Shown piece after piece: positions 1 through 9,863 of a stretch of DNA of 64,000 nucleotides. The notes beneath the pieces were generated by a model. It was not told the DNA's origin. It saw only the letters and a list, made by a program, of their open reading frames with translations, and did no database searches. Source of the stretch: Blepharisma stoltei (Eukaryota > Ciliophora > Heterotrichea > Heterotrichida > Blepharismidae); the NCBI GenBank assembly GCA_914767885.1, contig CAJZBQ010000018.1, forward strand, positions 62,001 to 126,000, in the 5' to 3' direction. Positions within the stretch are counted from its first letter, which is position 1; every line of letters starts with the position of its first letter. The translations under genes were made by a program, and so were the position numbers.

Positions 1-151
1 GGGAAATGAGGATATCACGGGCGCGAACACAGAGATTCCTGACTTCTTGTTCGGTAAGGTTGACTTGACGACCTGGACGGCTTCCACGAACTTCGAGGAG
101 CCTGTCGATGATGCTATCGATGTTTAAATCTGCAGTACCAGCTGTGACCAT
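1..151 (-). CDS. Ser/Thr protein phosphatase PP1 catalytic subunit, N-terminal part
   Basis: The first 50 codons of a gene running off the left edge; the start ATG is at 151-149 on the minus strand. The translation has the PP1 N-terminal pattern: an [19 protein letters not shown] segment followed by [21 protein letters not shown], which corresponds to the helix preceding the metal-binding GDIHGQ motif in PP1. The metal-binding residues themselves lie outside the window. PP1 dephosphorylates Ser/Thr on many targets. PP1 rather than PP2A is inferred from the N-terminal wording; a PP1-like paralogue cannot be excluded. Confidence 0.85.
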   Translation of the reverse strand, partial: MVTAGTADLNIDSIIDRLLEVRGSRPGRQVNLTEQEVRNLCVRARDILIS

Positions 152-480
152 TTATGAATTATATAGGGTTGTTGAACGGAAGTTATGATGCTGAGCTGGC
201 AATAAATACAAAATTTAAGGCGGAATTAGAATTCGCTAACTTTTTTAAGGTAAATTTTTTTTTAAAAAAAATGGATGAAGATTTGTAGGGAAATGGGGTA
301 AGATTTTCGGAAATAAGGTTTTTTTATTTGAATGTTGTGGATTCGCATAAGGTTAATTCATATGGTTTTAAATATATGGAATTTCATAGTTTATGAGGAA
401 TTTTTTTTATCAGATTTGAAAAATCTCAATGAATATGGCAAAGAATTCAATAATGATAAAGTTTTATTATGTATAATTCA
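152..480. other. AT-rich upstream region
   Basis: Upstream of the divergently placed PP1 gene. Long A and T runs; no open frame worth reporting on either strand. Confidence 0.5.
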
Positions 481-2340
481 GCTGATAAGAAATTTAAGAT
501 GATTGCCAATTAAGGCATTTTGATCAGATTCAAATTATATCAGAAATTGTTATTAAGCTGCTAATTTCAAAATGGCTTAATAAGAAGCACATTTGTGCAG
601 AGATACTTAAAATCTTCAGATTATTTTAATAAATTCAAGTTAACCTAATTAGCTAAGGCAAGAAAGATTTTAAAGAAATAGAAATTTTTATGTTTGAATA
701 AAACAATAATAAATAATTTCCATATTCAAGTATTGTATTGATTTAATTGGGATTATAAATTGAAGATGTTTAGCCAAAAACCTTATTTAAATTTTGCTCA
801 ATCTAGATAACCTTCTAAGGCGAAGTGCAATATTAATGTATATATTAAGTGGATTTCGCAAAAATAGACTAAAGGATTGAAGATCTAGGAAGAAAGCAGC
901 TTACCTAATATTTATAAATTTTTAAAAAAACTAATTTTAATAAATTTTAAAATAAAAAAACTCTTATGGGAAGCTAGAAGCGTTAGAGCTTATAGAGTAA
1001 AGTTGTAAATTCTAAAGAAGCATTTCGAGCTGAAAGTGAAGAAATAAAAGCCTGTTACAGTCAGCTATGCGAGAAGCGCAACCAACAGCCACTGATTATA
1101 TTCAAATAGAGGATTTTCAGTTAGCCCTTGATTTATAAACAAGCAGAAGTTTTATGTGGCAAAGAAGCCTTGCTAGATATTGCAGACAATCTGGAAAAAT
1201 CAAAATTGCTCAAAATTACTTACAAAAAGCCTTGGCTATTCCAAAAAATCTTGCAGTCACTCAACTAAATATGTGTGTAATCCTTTCTCAAATGCAAAGT
1301 ATGAAAAGGCCTTAGGCCATACTATGGAAGCCGTGATTGTTTTTGCAGGGATAATTAAAATATGGGATCGCTCAAATTTTCTGGTCTCCAAACCGAAAAT
1401 TCATCTAGTAATATTTTAATATGAGGTTCGTTAAAGTTAAACTATTGCCAGGGAAGCAAGAGCCGGCTGATTTTTCCTACTGGATTCCTGACCTTAGGGA
1501 ATGGAATTTTCCAGAAGGGTGCCACTTACCCCAGGCGGTGGAGACTGGAATCTTTATGGTGCTGATCAAACCCAAGTGAGTGCCTGAGCTCAAAGAAGAG
1601 CCAACTTCAAGACTGGTCCTCATTGATGAGCAAAGTCCGAGGCGGTCACACCTTTGGCGGGTCTTGAGAAAAATAGCGCAGAATTCGCTCCAGAGTGGTT
1701 TTGGAGTAGCTGTGGCCGAGAAACCTAGCAATAGACGTTAAACGTGTTATAGATAATTAAGATAAGTTAAGATTATTTTGCTGGACGAACAAATCAGTTC
1801 AATGCAAAATCCGTTTAAAAATATGAGGAACAAGCCTAATCCTGCCTATTGCTTCACATAATACAGGAGTTGAGTTTGGAATTTCAAACAAAAAAAACAC
1901 AAGACGCCATTACAATTTATAGAAAAGCCAAAAATCTCACAAAAGAAAATGTATTACAAGACCATCTCTCAAAATGAAGCTTTTAAGCATGAAGTCACAT
2001 TAGTAATGCAAAAAACCTCAAAATATAGCCAAGCTAGCAGCAAACACCTTAACATAATAAGTAGAAAAGATATCAAAGTATGCCCAGCTTATCTTTCATA
2101 GCAAGGCCTTAAGCATATAAATAAAGCTTAAAAAATCCGTTGGCTCCCAAAAAAATAAAAAATCTAATTGAATATTCTAAAAACAAGCAAAAAACGCTGA
2201 TACAAGCTTATCAATAACCCAATAACCCCAAAACATAGCAAATCCCAGCCAAAATAAGTTCCATGATATCCTCAAATCAAGATACAAAGAGCCTGATCCC
2301 TTTCAGAATGCTCCTTCGACTTCACCCTACCCTAATGTAA
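480..2340 (+). pseudogene. decayed TPR-like protein gene
   Basis: Scattered coding-like stretches occur in shifting frames with many TAA/TAG stops. At about 1140-1330 the wording resembles TPR helices (QNYLQKALAI, NLAVTQLNMCVILSQMQ, then YEKALGHTMEA after a frame change). At about 1870-2330 there is another run of coding-like fragments (YKTISQNEAFKHEV, SSKHLNIISRKDIKVCPAY). No TA-bounded removal that I tried restores one frame, so this is read as a relic rather than an IES-split gene. An interspersed repeat at 1410-1745 interrupts it. Family assignment is weak. Confidence 0.45.
1410..1745 (+). repeat. interspersed SINE-like repeat, divergent copy
   Basis: GC-richer than its surroundings. It shares diagnostic words with the copy at 51558-51894, such as AAACCCAA followed by GCCTGAGCT, a TTTTTCCT...GGATTC block and TTTCCAGAAG. 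It ends in an AT-rich tail (ATAATTAAGATAAGTTAAG). No clear target-site duplication was found here, so the limits are approximate. Confidence 0.55.
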
Positions 2341-2366
2341 ATTCTTAATATTTATTATATAATCAA

Positions 2367-2759
2367 ATGGTGCGCATGAATGTACTTGCGGACTGTCTGA
2401 AGAGCATAATTAACGCCGAGAAGCGAGGAAAGAGACAAGTGCTGATCAGACCATCATCAAAAGTCGTCATAAGGTTCCTACGCTTGATGCAAAAGCACGG
2501 GTACATAGGAGAGTTCGAAGTGATAGATGACCACAGATCTGGCAAGATCGTTGTCGACTTGGTGGGCCGCCTCAACAAATGTGGCGTCATTTCTCCTCGT
2601 TTTGACATTGCTTTGACTGATATTGAACAGGTGGCTACAGATCTGCTCCCTTCAAGACAATTCGGCTATGTGGTTTTGACCACAACTTTTGGGATCTTGG
2701 ATCACGAAGAAGCCCGTAAAAGACACACTGGAGGAAAGCTGCTGGGATACTTCTTTTAA
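2367..2759 (+). CDS. RPS15A: 40S ribosomal protein uS8 (S15a/S22)
   Basis: A complete 130-residue protein, exactly the usual eukaryotic length. It begins [22 protein letters not shown] and ends GGKLLGYFF, both hallmarks of uS8. It is part of the small ribosomal subunit platform, binding the central domain of 18S rRNA. There are no introns, no IES and no UGA codons. The next gene (2902-3783) is on the opposite strand and converges on it. Very confident. Confidence 0.97.
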   Translation: MVRMNVLADCLKSIINAEKRGKRQVLIRPSSKVVIRFLRLMQKHGYIGEFEVIDDHRSGKIVVDLVGRLNKCGVISPRFDIALTDIEQVATDLLPSRQFGYVVLTTTFGILDHEEARKRHTGGKLLGYFF

Positions 2760-2901
2760 CTAATACACCAGTTAATTCCATTGAACTTAAGTGAATGAAG
2801 TTATTATATTAATCAAAATATGCATAATTATAATGGTTAAGCTTATTTTTATATAGGAAAATTTGGGGTCAAAATAGATATAAGAAGGTATAAATAATAT
2901 G

Positions 2902-3783
2902 CTAGAGCTTGAAAAATTTTGTTTTTACTATAGGCAGGGCTCTCATGCTGTTTTTAGGCTCTTGGATGTTTAGGATGATGTTTTGTTTAGATAGGAATTT
3001 ACTTTTTTCTACATGAAGTCTGGGAGTAGGGGTTTTGACGCATTTTTTAGGTGCTTGAGCTGCTAGATGCTCAGACTTAGTTGTTGATATGTGTATTTTG
3101 GTTTCTGTAGGGCTTGATATGATTTTCAGTAAATTACTCATTTTAGGAGTATTTTCAATATTTTTGAGAGGCTGAAATTCGTGGAGAGCTGGCAATCTTT
3201 GGTGGTAGGAATTTATATCAGTAAAAGAACTGATTCTTGGAACTTCAAGGACTTTTTGAGTCAGCGACATATGAGATCGCCGCTTAAGCTCAAATTTGGA
3301 TTTTATAGGGCCCGAGCTGTTATCTGTAGACATAGAATCAGGGGTCATCAGCATTGAAGGGTACTCTTGGCTAATTTCTTCGTAGTTAAAGCCTTTCCTT
3401 ACATCCAAAGCATGGCGAAAAATAGCTCTTTCACCTAATTTTTTATTCTCCCTTTTAGGATTAGTAGAGATCGGAGAAAGGATTTTATTATGCTTATTTC
3501 TCCTTACTGAATAAATAACTCGGCTAATCCTCTCTAGATCTATCTTGGGAGTCTCAATTAATTGGGCTTGCTTTTCCGCTTTTCCTTTTGGTTCACCCTG
3601 TAGAGCGTTGTCCCTTTCTATGCTTTGCAAGATATCATAGACGCCTGACCAAGGCGAAATTTCAAAGTCTTGGCTTTGAGTCATTTGTTTTCTTGTCTTA
3701 TCAAAATGCGCTAATTGGCTGCTGATTTTTTCACTTTCCAAAGCTAATTCTGAAACCGAATCTAATATTGTAAAATTGTCCAT
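2902..3783 (-). CDS. hypothetical protein, about 293 aa, low complexity
   Basis: Open frame with a stop at 2902-2904. An upstream in-frame ATG exists at 3837, but I prefer 3783 (MDNFTILDSVSEL) because the extra N-terminal 18 residues lie in AT-rich leader-like sequence. Rich in Ser, Lys, Pro and Ile with short charged helices (around residues 10-45) and disordered stretches. No domain recognised, no signal peptide or membrane segment. Product unknown. Confidence 0.7.
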   Translation of the reverse strand: MDNFTILDSVSELALESEKISSQLAHFDKTRKQMTQSQDFEISPWSGVYDILQSIERDNALQGEPKGKAEKQAQLIETPKIDLERISRVIYSVRRNKHNKILSPISTNPKRENKKLGERAIFRHALDVRKGFNYEEISQEYPSMLMTPDSMSTDNSSGPIKSKFELKRRSHMSLTQKVLEVPRISSFTDINSYHQRLPALHEFQPLKNIENTPKMSNLLKIISSPTETKIHISTTKSEHLAAQAPKKCVKTPTPRLHVEKSKFLSKQNIILNIQEPKNSMRALPIVKTKFFKL

Positions 3784-3925
3784 TATAATTTCTGATAATA
3801 GAGATCTAGTAAATTTAAAAGATATTATCAGCCTCAATGATTTTCATATATATGAAAATTTAAAATAAATCAAAGGGATTTTTCTATAAATGACTATCAA
3901 AAGGATGCAATAGCTTACACTTAAT

Positions 3926-4648
3926 ATGATTCTAAAGCGCACCTTTAGGGCAAGTCAGACTCTCCCAGCAATGCCCATCATTCATATTAACTCTCAAAGT
4001 AATCACGACTCTCCTCGAAGTAGGAAAAGTATGGATCGCTTAGTTGGTTACATCGTGAAGGGGATAGGTATAGGCGGTGCTTTGTGGTACTCAAATTGGC
4101 TTAATAAAGACTTAAAAACAGATATCCAAAATTCAATTAAAGGCATGACTCAGTTTAAAGAAGAAATTCAAAAGTCATTTGATGGCATGAAAAAAGATCA
4201 GACTCAGTTTAAAGCAGAAATTCAAAAGTCATTTGATGGCATGAATAACGATCAGACTCAGTTTAAAGCAGAAATTCAAAAGTCATTTGATGGCATGAAA
4301 AACGATCAGACTCAGTTTAAAGCAGAAATTCAAAAGTCAATTGATGGCATTAAAAACGATCAGATTCAGCTTAAAGCAGAAATCCAAAAGTCATTTGATG
4401 GCATGAAAAGCGATCAGATTCAGCATAAATCAGATATCCAAAAGTCAATTGATGACATGAAAAGCGATCAGATTCAGTTTAAAGCAGAAGTAAAAGAGTT
4501 TAATAAAGAAATCAATGGCAATATGAAAGATATCAAAAGTGAGGTCCAGACTCTCAGTAAAAATATCCATGGAATCGAAACAAGGACTAATGATACATGG
4601 GACATTATCAAAGTTCTACTCCACAAAAAGGAGACTGAAAAGTATTAA
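3926..4648 (+). CDS. membrane-anchored coiled-coil protein with 18-residue tandem repeats
   Basis: A 240-residue open frame. Residues about 35-60 include a short hydrophobic stretch (GYIVKGIGIGGALWYSNWL) that could anchor it in a membrane. Residues about 80-190 are six to seven near-identical 18-residue repeats of the type QTQFKAEIQKSFDGMKND, with heptad-like spacing suggesting a long coiled coil. The C-terminal 45 residues depart from the repeat. No known family recognised; a structural or tethering role is only a guess. Confidence 0.75.
   Translation: MILKRTFRASQTLPAMPIIHINSQSNHDSPRSRKSMDRLVGYIVKGIGIGGALWYSNWLNKDLKTDIQNSIKGMTQFKEEIQKSFDGMKKDQTQFKAEIQKSFDGMNNDQTQFKAEIQKSFDGMKNDQTQFKAEIQKSIDGIKNDQIQLKAEIQKSFDGMKSDQIQHKSDIQKSIDDMKSDQIQFKAEVKEFNKEINGNMKDIKSEVQTLSKNIHGIETRTNDTWDIIKVLLHKKETEKY
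4150..4500 (+). repeat. 54-bp tandem repeat array within the coiled-coil gene
   Basis: Six to seven copies of a 54-bp unit (18 codons) starting near GATCAGACTCAGTTTAAAGC. The central copies are almost identical at DNA level and the outer ones diverge. The unit keeps frame, so expansion or contraction would change only repeat number. Confidence 0.85.
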
Positions 4649-4927
4649 GCTTTTAATAAAATTTGTCGTTAAATCTTGCTCCTTAATCATGATGCATTTT
4701 TATAAATGCTTATAGAGACTTTATGAATGAAAGTAAATGAGTATTTTTTAATTAGGGTCAAGTAAACATATTATGCCTGCAAAAATTTATGCACTCAATT
4801 TTAATTAATTACAAATAAAATGCCTCGTTATTAATCAAATATGCATAAAAATTAATCATCTAATTTCTCAAAAATGACGATAAATAATTAAAAGCCTCTA
4901 ATTACATTCTTCATAGGCTAAAACATT
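4649..4927. other. AT-rich intergenic region
   Basis: No coding-like frame or repeat of note. Confidence 0.5.
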
Positions 4928-5140
4928 ATGCTATATAATTTGCAACACTGCGCACCAAAGGTTTTGGAAATGACTCAAGCTTTTTACTCCGCATTGCTGC
5001 AAGAAGAAAAGGGCTCATCCTATACAAAGCCTTTCCAGTTGGCCCTTTCATTACATAAAACTTGTTTGGTATTTTTATTTTTTTTCTCATTATCACTTTG
5101 GCAATTCAATCTTTCAGCTCAGCTCTTTTCACTGGAGTGA
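4928..5140 (+). CDS. possible small gene, 70 aa
   Basis: ATG-to-TGA open frame with a hydrophobic stretch near residues 48-65. Because UGA is not a stop here, the frame would run on past the apparent end. No family match. It is weak and may be chance. Confidence 0.2.
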   Translation: MLYNLQHCAPKVLEMTQAFYSALLQEEKGSSYTKPFQLALSLHKTCLVFLFFFSLSLWQFNLSAQLFSLE

Positions 5141-5153
5141 ATTTAAAAAATTC

Positions 5154-5848
5154 TCATAAGAAAGCAGTCATAATGACGAGAATTGGCAGGACAGTAAGAA
5201 AACCGAATGGGATAACCCAAAGGGCTCTATAATCATCCTTAGGGATGTAAATTTTATCTTTAAACAAAACTTCTATAAATGTGTGGTTACTCTTGGGGTA
5301 CCCAAAATTTTTGATTTCAGAGGGATCTGTTTTTCCATCCTTGTTATGCAGCCACCATTTGCATTTGACACTGTTGCCAATAGCGAATCTTGGGACACCA
5401 TGAGTTTTGCTGCAAGACCACCTTGGTAAAAATAGCTGTCCAGGCAAACATTTAGAGTCACCTTTGTCTTGGATACAAGAAGAATAGGAATAAGGATACA
5501 CATTGCCGTTTGTATAGTCAGACACAATAGAATCAGCTGCATTGGACTCACATCCATAGCCAGGGTAGTAAACTCCATCAATAAGTACCGAAAGTTTATA
5601 TTGGTAATAAAGTTGGTAAGTTATATATACTGATTTATATGAAATGGCCTAAATAGATTTAAAAACAGCGAATAGAACTACCCTTTGGAAAATTTATATG
5701 TGTCAATGCTTGTAACCTTGCAAATAGCGTCTTCGTAGCTTCGATTTTCAAGAGGAAAATAAATTCCAAAATATATGCCAGCCCAAATGGGAAATCCAAC
5801 TAAAATTAGCAATCCTGAATATACTAGCACATTTTTAAGATCCTTCAT
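5154..5848 (-). CDS. small two-TM, cysteine-rich membrane protein, split by an IES
   Basis: Starts at ATG 5848 (MKDLKNVLVYSGLLILVGFPI). The first exon part has one membrane segment (residues about 7-30) and then hits TAG at the left edge of an 80-bp TA-bounded segment (5599-5680). Removing that segment joins FSKGYKLSVLIDGVYYPGYGC in frame. The rest (about 204 aa in all) is Cys-rich with an NHT glycosylation sequon, and ends in a second membrane segment (VIPFGFLTVLPILVIMTAF). The topology suggests a large lumenal or extracellular loop. No family recognised. Confidence 0.75.
5599..5680. mobile_element. IES, 80 bp, TA pointer
   Basis: Flanked by TA at 5599-5600 and 5679-5680 and AT-rich, with in-frame stops. 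Precise removal leaving one TA restores the frame of the membrane protein gene. Confidence 0.75.
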
Positions 5849-6224
5849 TTTGAATTTAATAGGGAGGCTACTGCTAATGATTAGGATCCGATAAACCCCA
5901 AATTCATTTTTGGTTAATTTAATTTTTAAAGTAAAAGTTTTTGATGATGATCAAGATAATCAATAGATAGATAGTTAATAATTATGATAAATAGAAAAAT
6001 AACGTAAGCTATTTTTATTTTTACAAAAATTTAAATCTGCTATTTTTTACTTGCCACTGATGGTATTAATTTATGTATTTTTTTTTCGAAAAACAATAAA
6101 TTTAAAGTAAAAAAAGATTGATAAATTAATAATAAGAATTCTTTAAAAATAATTCTATTTTAATAGCAAACTAATATAAAAATAGCTTGCCATTAATGAC
6201 AGCTTTTCCAAAAATAAGATATAT
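5849..6224. other. AT-rich intergenic region
   Basis: Very A/T-rich with poly-A and poly-T runs; no coding signal. Confidence 0.5.
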
Positions 6225-6597
6225 GATGCTCACAAAATGTAGGAAGCGAAAAAGTGTAGCCAAATAGTTTTGGTAAATGCATTGAATGGCCAAATGATAT
6301 TACACAACGTATTCTGCTCCTAATAGAAGAGCTCCAGGATAAGTTCCTATATCAAAAATTGCATCTTTTGCATTAGGCACTTTCTCAAAAAACAGAATTG
6401 CTAAATTGCTCTCTATTTTACATGCTACTAATAGCATGGCCTGATATATAATAGCTGTCTCTAACTTCAAAGATCCTCTTATATGGATCTTTCATATCAA
6501 AATGCAGATAGAGAATTAGAGAAGCCGGGCTATTTTTTCCAAGAGCCAACTCAGCTGCAAGATAGCTAGCCTCAGAAATTGGCTTACCCTCACGTAG

Positions 6598-6687
6598 TAT
6601 AGGGCTTTACCTTGAGGAGCCCTATAAGAGAGCAGATTCCCGGTGGAATCATTACCTTTATAGGGCTACACAAGGTAAAACCCTATA
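6598..6687. repeat. TIR hairpin element, IES-like
   Basis: Terminal inverted repeats TATAGGGCTTTACCTTG at the left and CAAGGTAAAACCCTATA at the right. The TATAGGG ends match those of the hairpin element at 14835-15003. Confidence 0.65.
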
Positions 6688-6852
6688 TGCTTCTAATAGG
6701 TGGCATCTTTTCATCATAATATATAGCGTGGCGATTCAATCCTTTTTCTTAAATATTACATCAGGGAGGCTAGCAATGTTTGGGCCTTGAGGAAGGGAAA
6801 AAATCTTGAGGATGCGCATTCGGATGAGTTTTGACTGATTTGAGTGGGACCA

Positions 6853-7386
6853 TAATTAAATATGGCGTCTCAACTTGGGTCTGGCCTCCGGCCAGACAGT
6901 TTCGAGCCCTATTTAATTATATCCGGCAAGGTTTTGCCATACCAGAGACGGACAGCAACGACAGGTAAGCAATTCTGGAAGTGTTCAGAGCCTGTCCCAA
7001 GTCCTATTTCATGCATGGATTTTACCTCGTGGGGAAGGGAGCACAGTAGTTGGAAAGGGGTGGCCCAGCAATGTCCTCAGGACCAATCGGGCACTTCACT
7101 AGCGTGAAGCCGAGAGTTATGGCTCAGGCTCTGTGTTTTCCCTTTTTGCCGAGAGTCGGCCAGAAAATCCATTTTTTGGATTTTTCCCAGCAGACAACTC
7201 ACGTCCTCAAGCAGAATAGCTCAGGCATGAGTCGCCTTAGTCGGCAACACTGCCCCGGAAGAGTATTTGCGATCAAGGCAAGTCGACCCAGAGGCTTGCG
7301 GGCTCTACGTGGAAGAAGGCAGCGGGAAGCTCTGGGATGGGCAGCCCCGTAAAGGGCGTCAACGTATAAATTTAATAGATAGATAG
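6853..7386 (+). mobile_element. SINE-like retroposon with 15-bp target duplication
   Basis: A GC-richer 534-bp block flanked by ATTTGAGTGGGACCA (6838-6852) and ATTTGAGTGGGATCA (7387-7401). It starts near AAATATGGCG and ends with a TAGATAGATAGAT tail. No long ORF with retrotransposon domains, so non-autonomous. It shares its AAAATGGCG-type start and internal blocks (AAGGTTTTGCCA, CCATTTTTTGGATTTTT, GTTGGAAAGGGG) with copies near 35.97 and 42.79 kb. Its duplication holds no TA. Confidence 0.8.
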
Positions 7387-7949
7387 ATTTGAGTGGGATC
7401 AGCTACGCTAGGGCGGACTAGCAATTTTCACATAAGGTTGATACTTGAGCTAGAAGAGCCTAGCAATGCATAGAGCACAATTAGGCCATTCAGACAATTC
7501 TCTAGTAAAAATATGGGGCGTTAAGCCTAAGCCTCGAGTTTCATCTTCGTCATGAAATCACCCGAAAATTCAACTTTTTCAGAAGCCTACACGTGGCGCA
7601 CTCAAATTTTCCAACTGCAAACTCATTTCCGATTGGAGCGCCACAATGATATGCCAATGTGCAGACTGTCAGCATGCAGAAAATTGCTATGGAGTGGTTA
7701 TTGGTGTATGTGACCTTTAGAACGCTTCTTTTATAAGTAGTTAATGTTAATAACACTTTTAATCAAATTGGATTTGCAAGCAGGATACAGTACATAACCA
7801 ACAACAAAATAATAAATTATAGAAGAACTGATGAGTAGAAGATAATATGTAGCAAGTATTCTTGTAAATTTTTCTCGTATCTGTCTTAGTTTTTCCTTAT
7901 TTATTTTATGAAAATCTCTTTCTTGCTGATCTGAACTAAACCATATCAT

Positions 7950-8656
7950 AAAAATTGTAATGAGAGTTAGCGTGCAAGGTATCTCGGGTTCATATTGGAA
8001 TTATTTTATTTGTCACCATTTCTAAGCTTGAACAGTAGCTCCACTCATCATAGTCAGTCAAGATCGTGCTTTGAAGTGAGCTCAAAATAGCTAAGCTTGT
8101 ATTAAGCAGGATTCGAAAAACGTCGTACTAAGGCCATTATAAGTTGTTGCAGAGTCAATTACTCTTGATAACTCCGCAATCCTAGTTATCTATAAAATTA
8201 TGGAAGCAAAGTGTTCCGCTTTTGATAACTTTCCCTATGATCGAGAAATGATTATATAAAAATCCATATCTTTTTAATTAAGCATGGCCATGGTGTGAAA
8301 AAAATTATAAAATATTTCAATAAATAAAACTTGGATTTTTTGACATTTTAATTAGATTGAAGGAGATTCTTTATAACGAATACAAACTTTGATATGGTTC
8401 CATTTCTATTTTTCATAGAGAATAGAAAATGCCAACTAGCACCAAGTTCTATTATTATAAATGATATTATTTAATCCTTATAAAATTAATATAAAATTTT
8501 TAAAAAATTTATCCCTTCAATTAGTAAAAAAATCCCCCACAAAGGGGGTGTAAGTCATTTGAATGCTGAATTTCTGTTTTAATATAAGGAGATAAAGGTT
8601 GTTGCCTGACGTTTATTAGCGGTTTCTGTGATATAATGCAAAGAGACATTTGAGCA
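7950..8656. other. gene-poor region
   Basis: AT-rich with short GC-richer patches, and a small hairpin at about 8531-8550 (CCCCCACAAAGGGGG). No continuous frame on either strand. Confidence 0.45.
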
Positions 8657-8870
8657 ATGAATGAACTTGAAGCAGGAACTTATTTAGTTTACATCCAAAT
8701 GGACTGAATACAAGATCTAACTGAAGACTATGGCTTTTCAGTTTATTCAGAGTACCCAATCAAGCTTGAAGACGTCACCTTTCAAGAGCAAAATTTTCTT
8801 TATGATGTCTATATCGTCCAATCCTCATTTTTGCTCGAGCTGTGTCGACGTCTACGGACATGACCTGGGA
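8657..8870 (+). pseudogene. calpain-like C2L domain fragment
   Basis: From ATG 8657 the frame, with UGA as Trp, reads NELEAGTYLVYIQMDWIQDL and then YGFSVYSEYPIKLEDV. This resembles the beta-strands of calpain domain III (the GxYLVYxxMDW pattern). The frame then closes and later pieces are in other frames (for example GVNKPAF). No protease core is nearby, so it is a relic or captured fragment. Confidence 0.4.
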
Positions 8871-9064
8871 GTTAACAAACCAGCGTTTGCTTGTAAAAAT
8901 ACTCCTGGAGATAAATTTCCAGTACAAAGAGATTTGCGCCCAGGGAGAAGGCTTGCAAACCCCTTGGGTTGCGTGATGAAATTTTGGAGCATCCTGAGCC
9001 AAAACGAGGCTTGGAATATACCTGAAATTTGGCGAAGCAAACAGTTGATCCAAATTTACTCTCA

Positions 9065-9714
9065 CTCCCTCACTTTAAATTGGAACAAAAAATTTTTTTC
9101 CAATTTAAAGGGAGGTTAAGAAGATTTTTTATAAAAAAAAATTTAAAAATTTATCGAATTAGATTAATAAATTTGTTTAGTAAAATGAGATTTACTCTTT
9201 ATCCTTTACAAACACAGCAAGATATAAACTAAATTTTCATTATTAGTTAATACGCCACTATTAATTGGTATCAAAACTATTTATACAAAAATTATTATTT
9301 TTATTGATAAAACAAATTTTTAGAAATTTATCGATCAAAGTGCTAATTTTATTTAAATAATATGTTATTTATACTCTATTCTTTAAAATAAAGCAATAAA
9401 TAAGTAAAATTTTCAATTTTTTGTAAAGAATTCATATTGAATTTATATCAAAATTATTTAAATAAAAATATTATTTTTATCTAAAAAAAGAAAATTTTTT
9501 TTAAAGTTTAGCAATTAAGGATATTAAAGTTATTTAAATAAGATGCTCTTTATACTGTTTTCTTCAAACAAGAGCAAGATATAACTAAAATTTTTAATTT
9601 TAGTTTTAAAAAAAAACATTTAACTTATATCAAAACTTTTTACATAAAAATTATGATTTTTTATCTATAAATTTTTTATTATAAAATTGAATTTGTTTCA
9701 ATTTAAAGGGGGGG
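9065..9714 (+). mobile_element. second MITE family, copy 1 (650 bp)
   Basis: The left end is CTCCCT followed by CACTTTAAATTGGAACAAA. The right end is TTTGTTTCAATTTAAAGGGG, its inverted counterpart. The left terminus folds back on itself (AATTGGAACAAA ... TTTCCAATTTAAAGGGAGG), the same design as the commoner MITE. It is flanked by TCA on the left and TTA on the right. The interior is AT-rich and non-coding. Confidence 0.7.
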
Positions 9715-9863
9715 TTAATAAATAATTTCACCCTAAATAATACCCAGAATCAGCTTATTTTATTTAATTTTCTTTGGACAACTCCATTTTCATATCCATC
9801 AATATAAATATCTTTATTGATATGAATTTTCTTTTACCATCATAAATTGTGTACAATAATTAA

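Larger units (their letters stand above)
6225..7949 (-). pseudogene. decayed gene carrying a retroposon and a hairpin IES
   Basis: Read on the minus strand from 7949, coding-like segments appear in changing frames. First comes a two-segment hydrophobic N-part (MIWFSSDQQERDFHKINK..., with YYLLLISSSIIYYFVVGYV). It is followed by a Cys-containing part, FECATCRLLKKLNF, then RELSEWPNCALCIARLF (RING-like spacing, not a confident call), then ASLPDVIFKKKDW, then SEASYLAAELALGKNSPASL and a last block ending LLLGAEYVV. At least three frame changes are not cured by TA excision. A retroposon (6853-7386) and a hairpin segment (6598-6687) lie inside. Probably a pseudogene; sequence error cannot be excluded. 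Confidence 0.45.

Noticed and set aside
4150-4500. CRISPR-like array of regular repeats
   Set aside because: Units are contiguous 54-bp coding repeats with no spacers, in a eukaryotic gene.
6862-7352. GC-richer overlapping ORFs of 80-100 codons
   Set aside because: They lie entirely within the SINE-like retroposon, have no recognisable domain and are not conserved in frame between copies.
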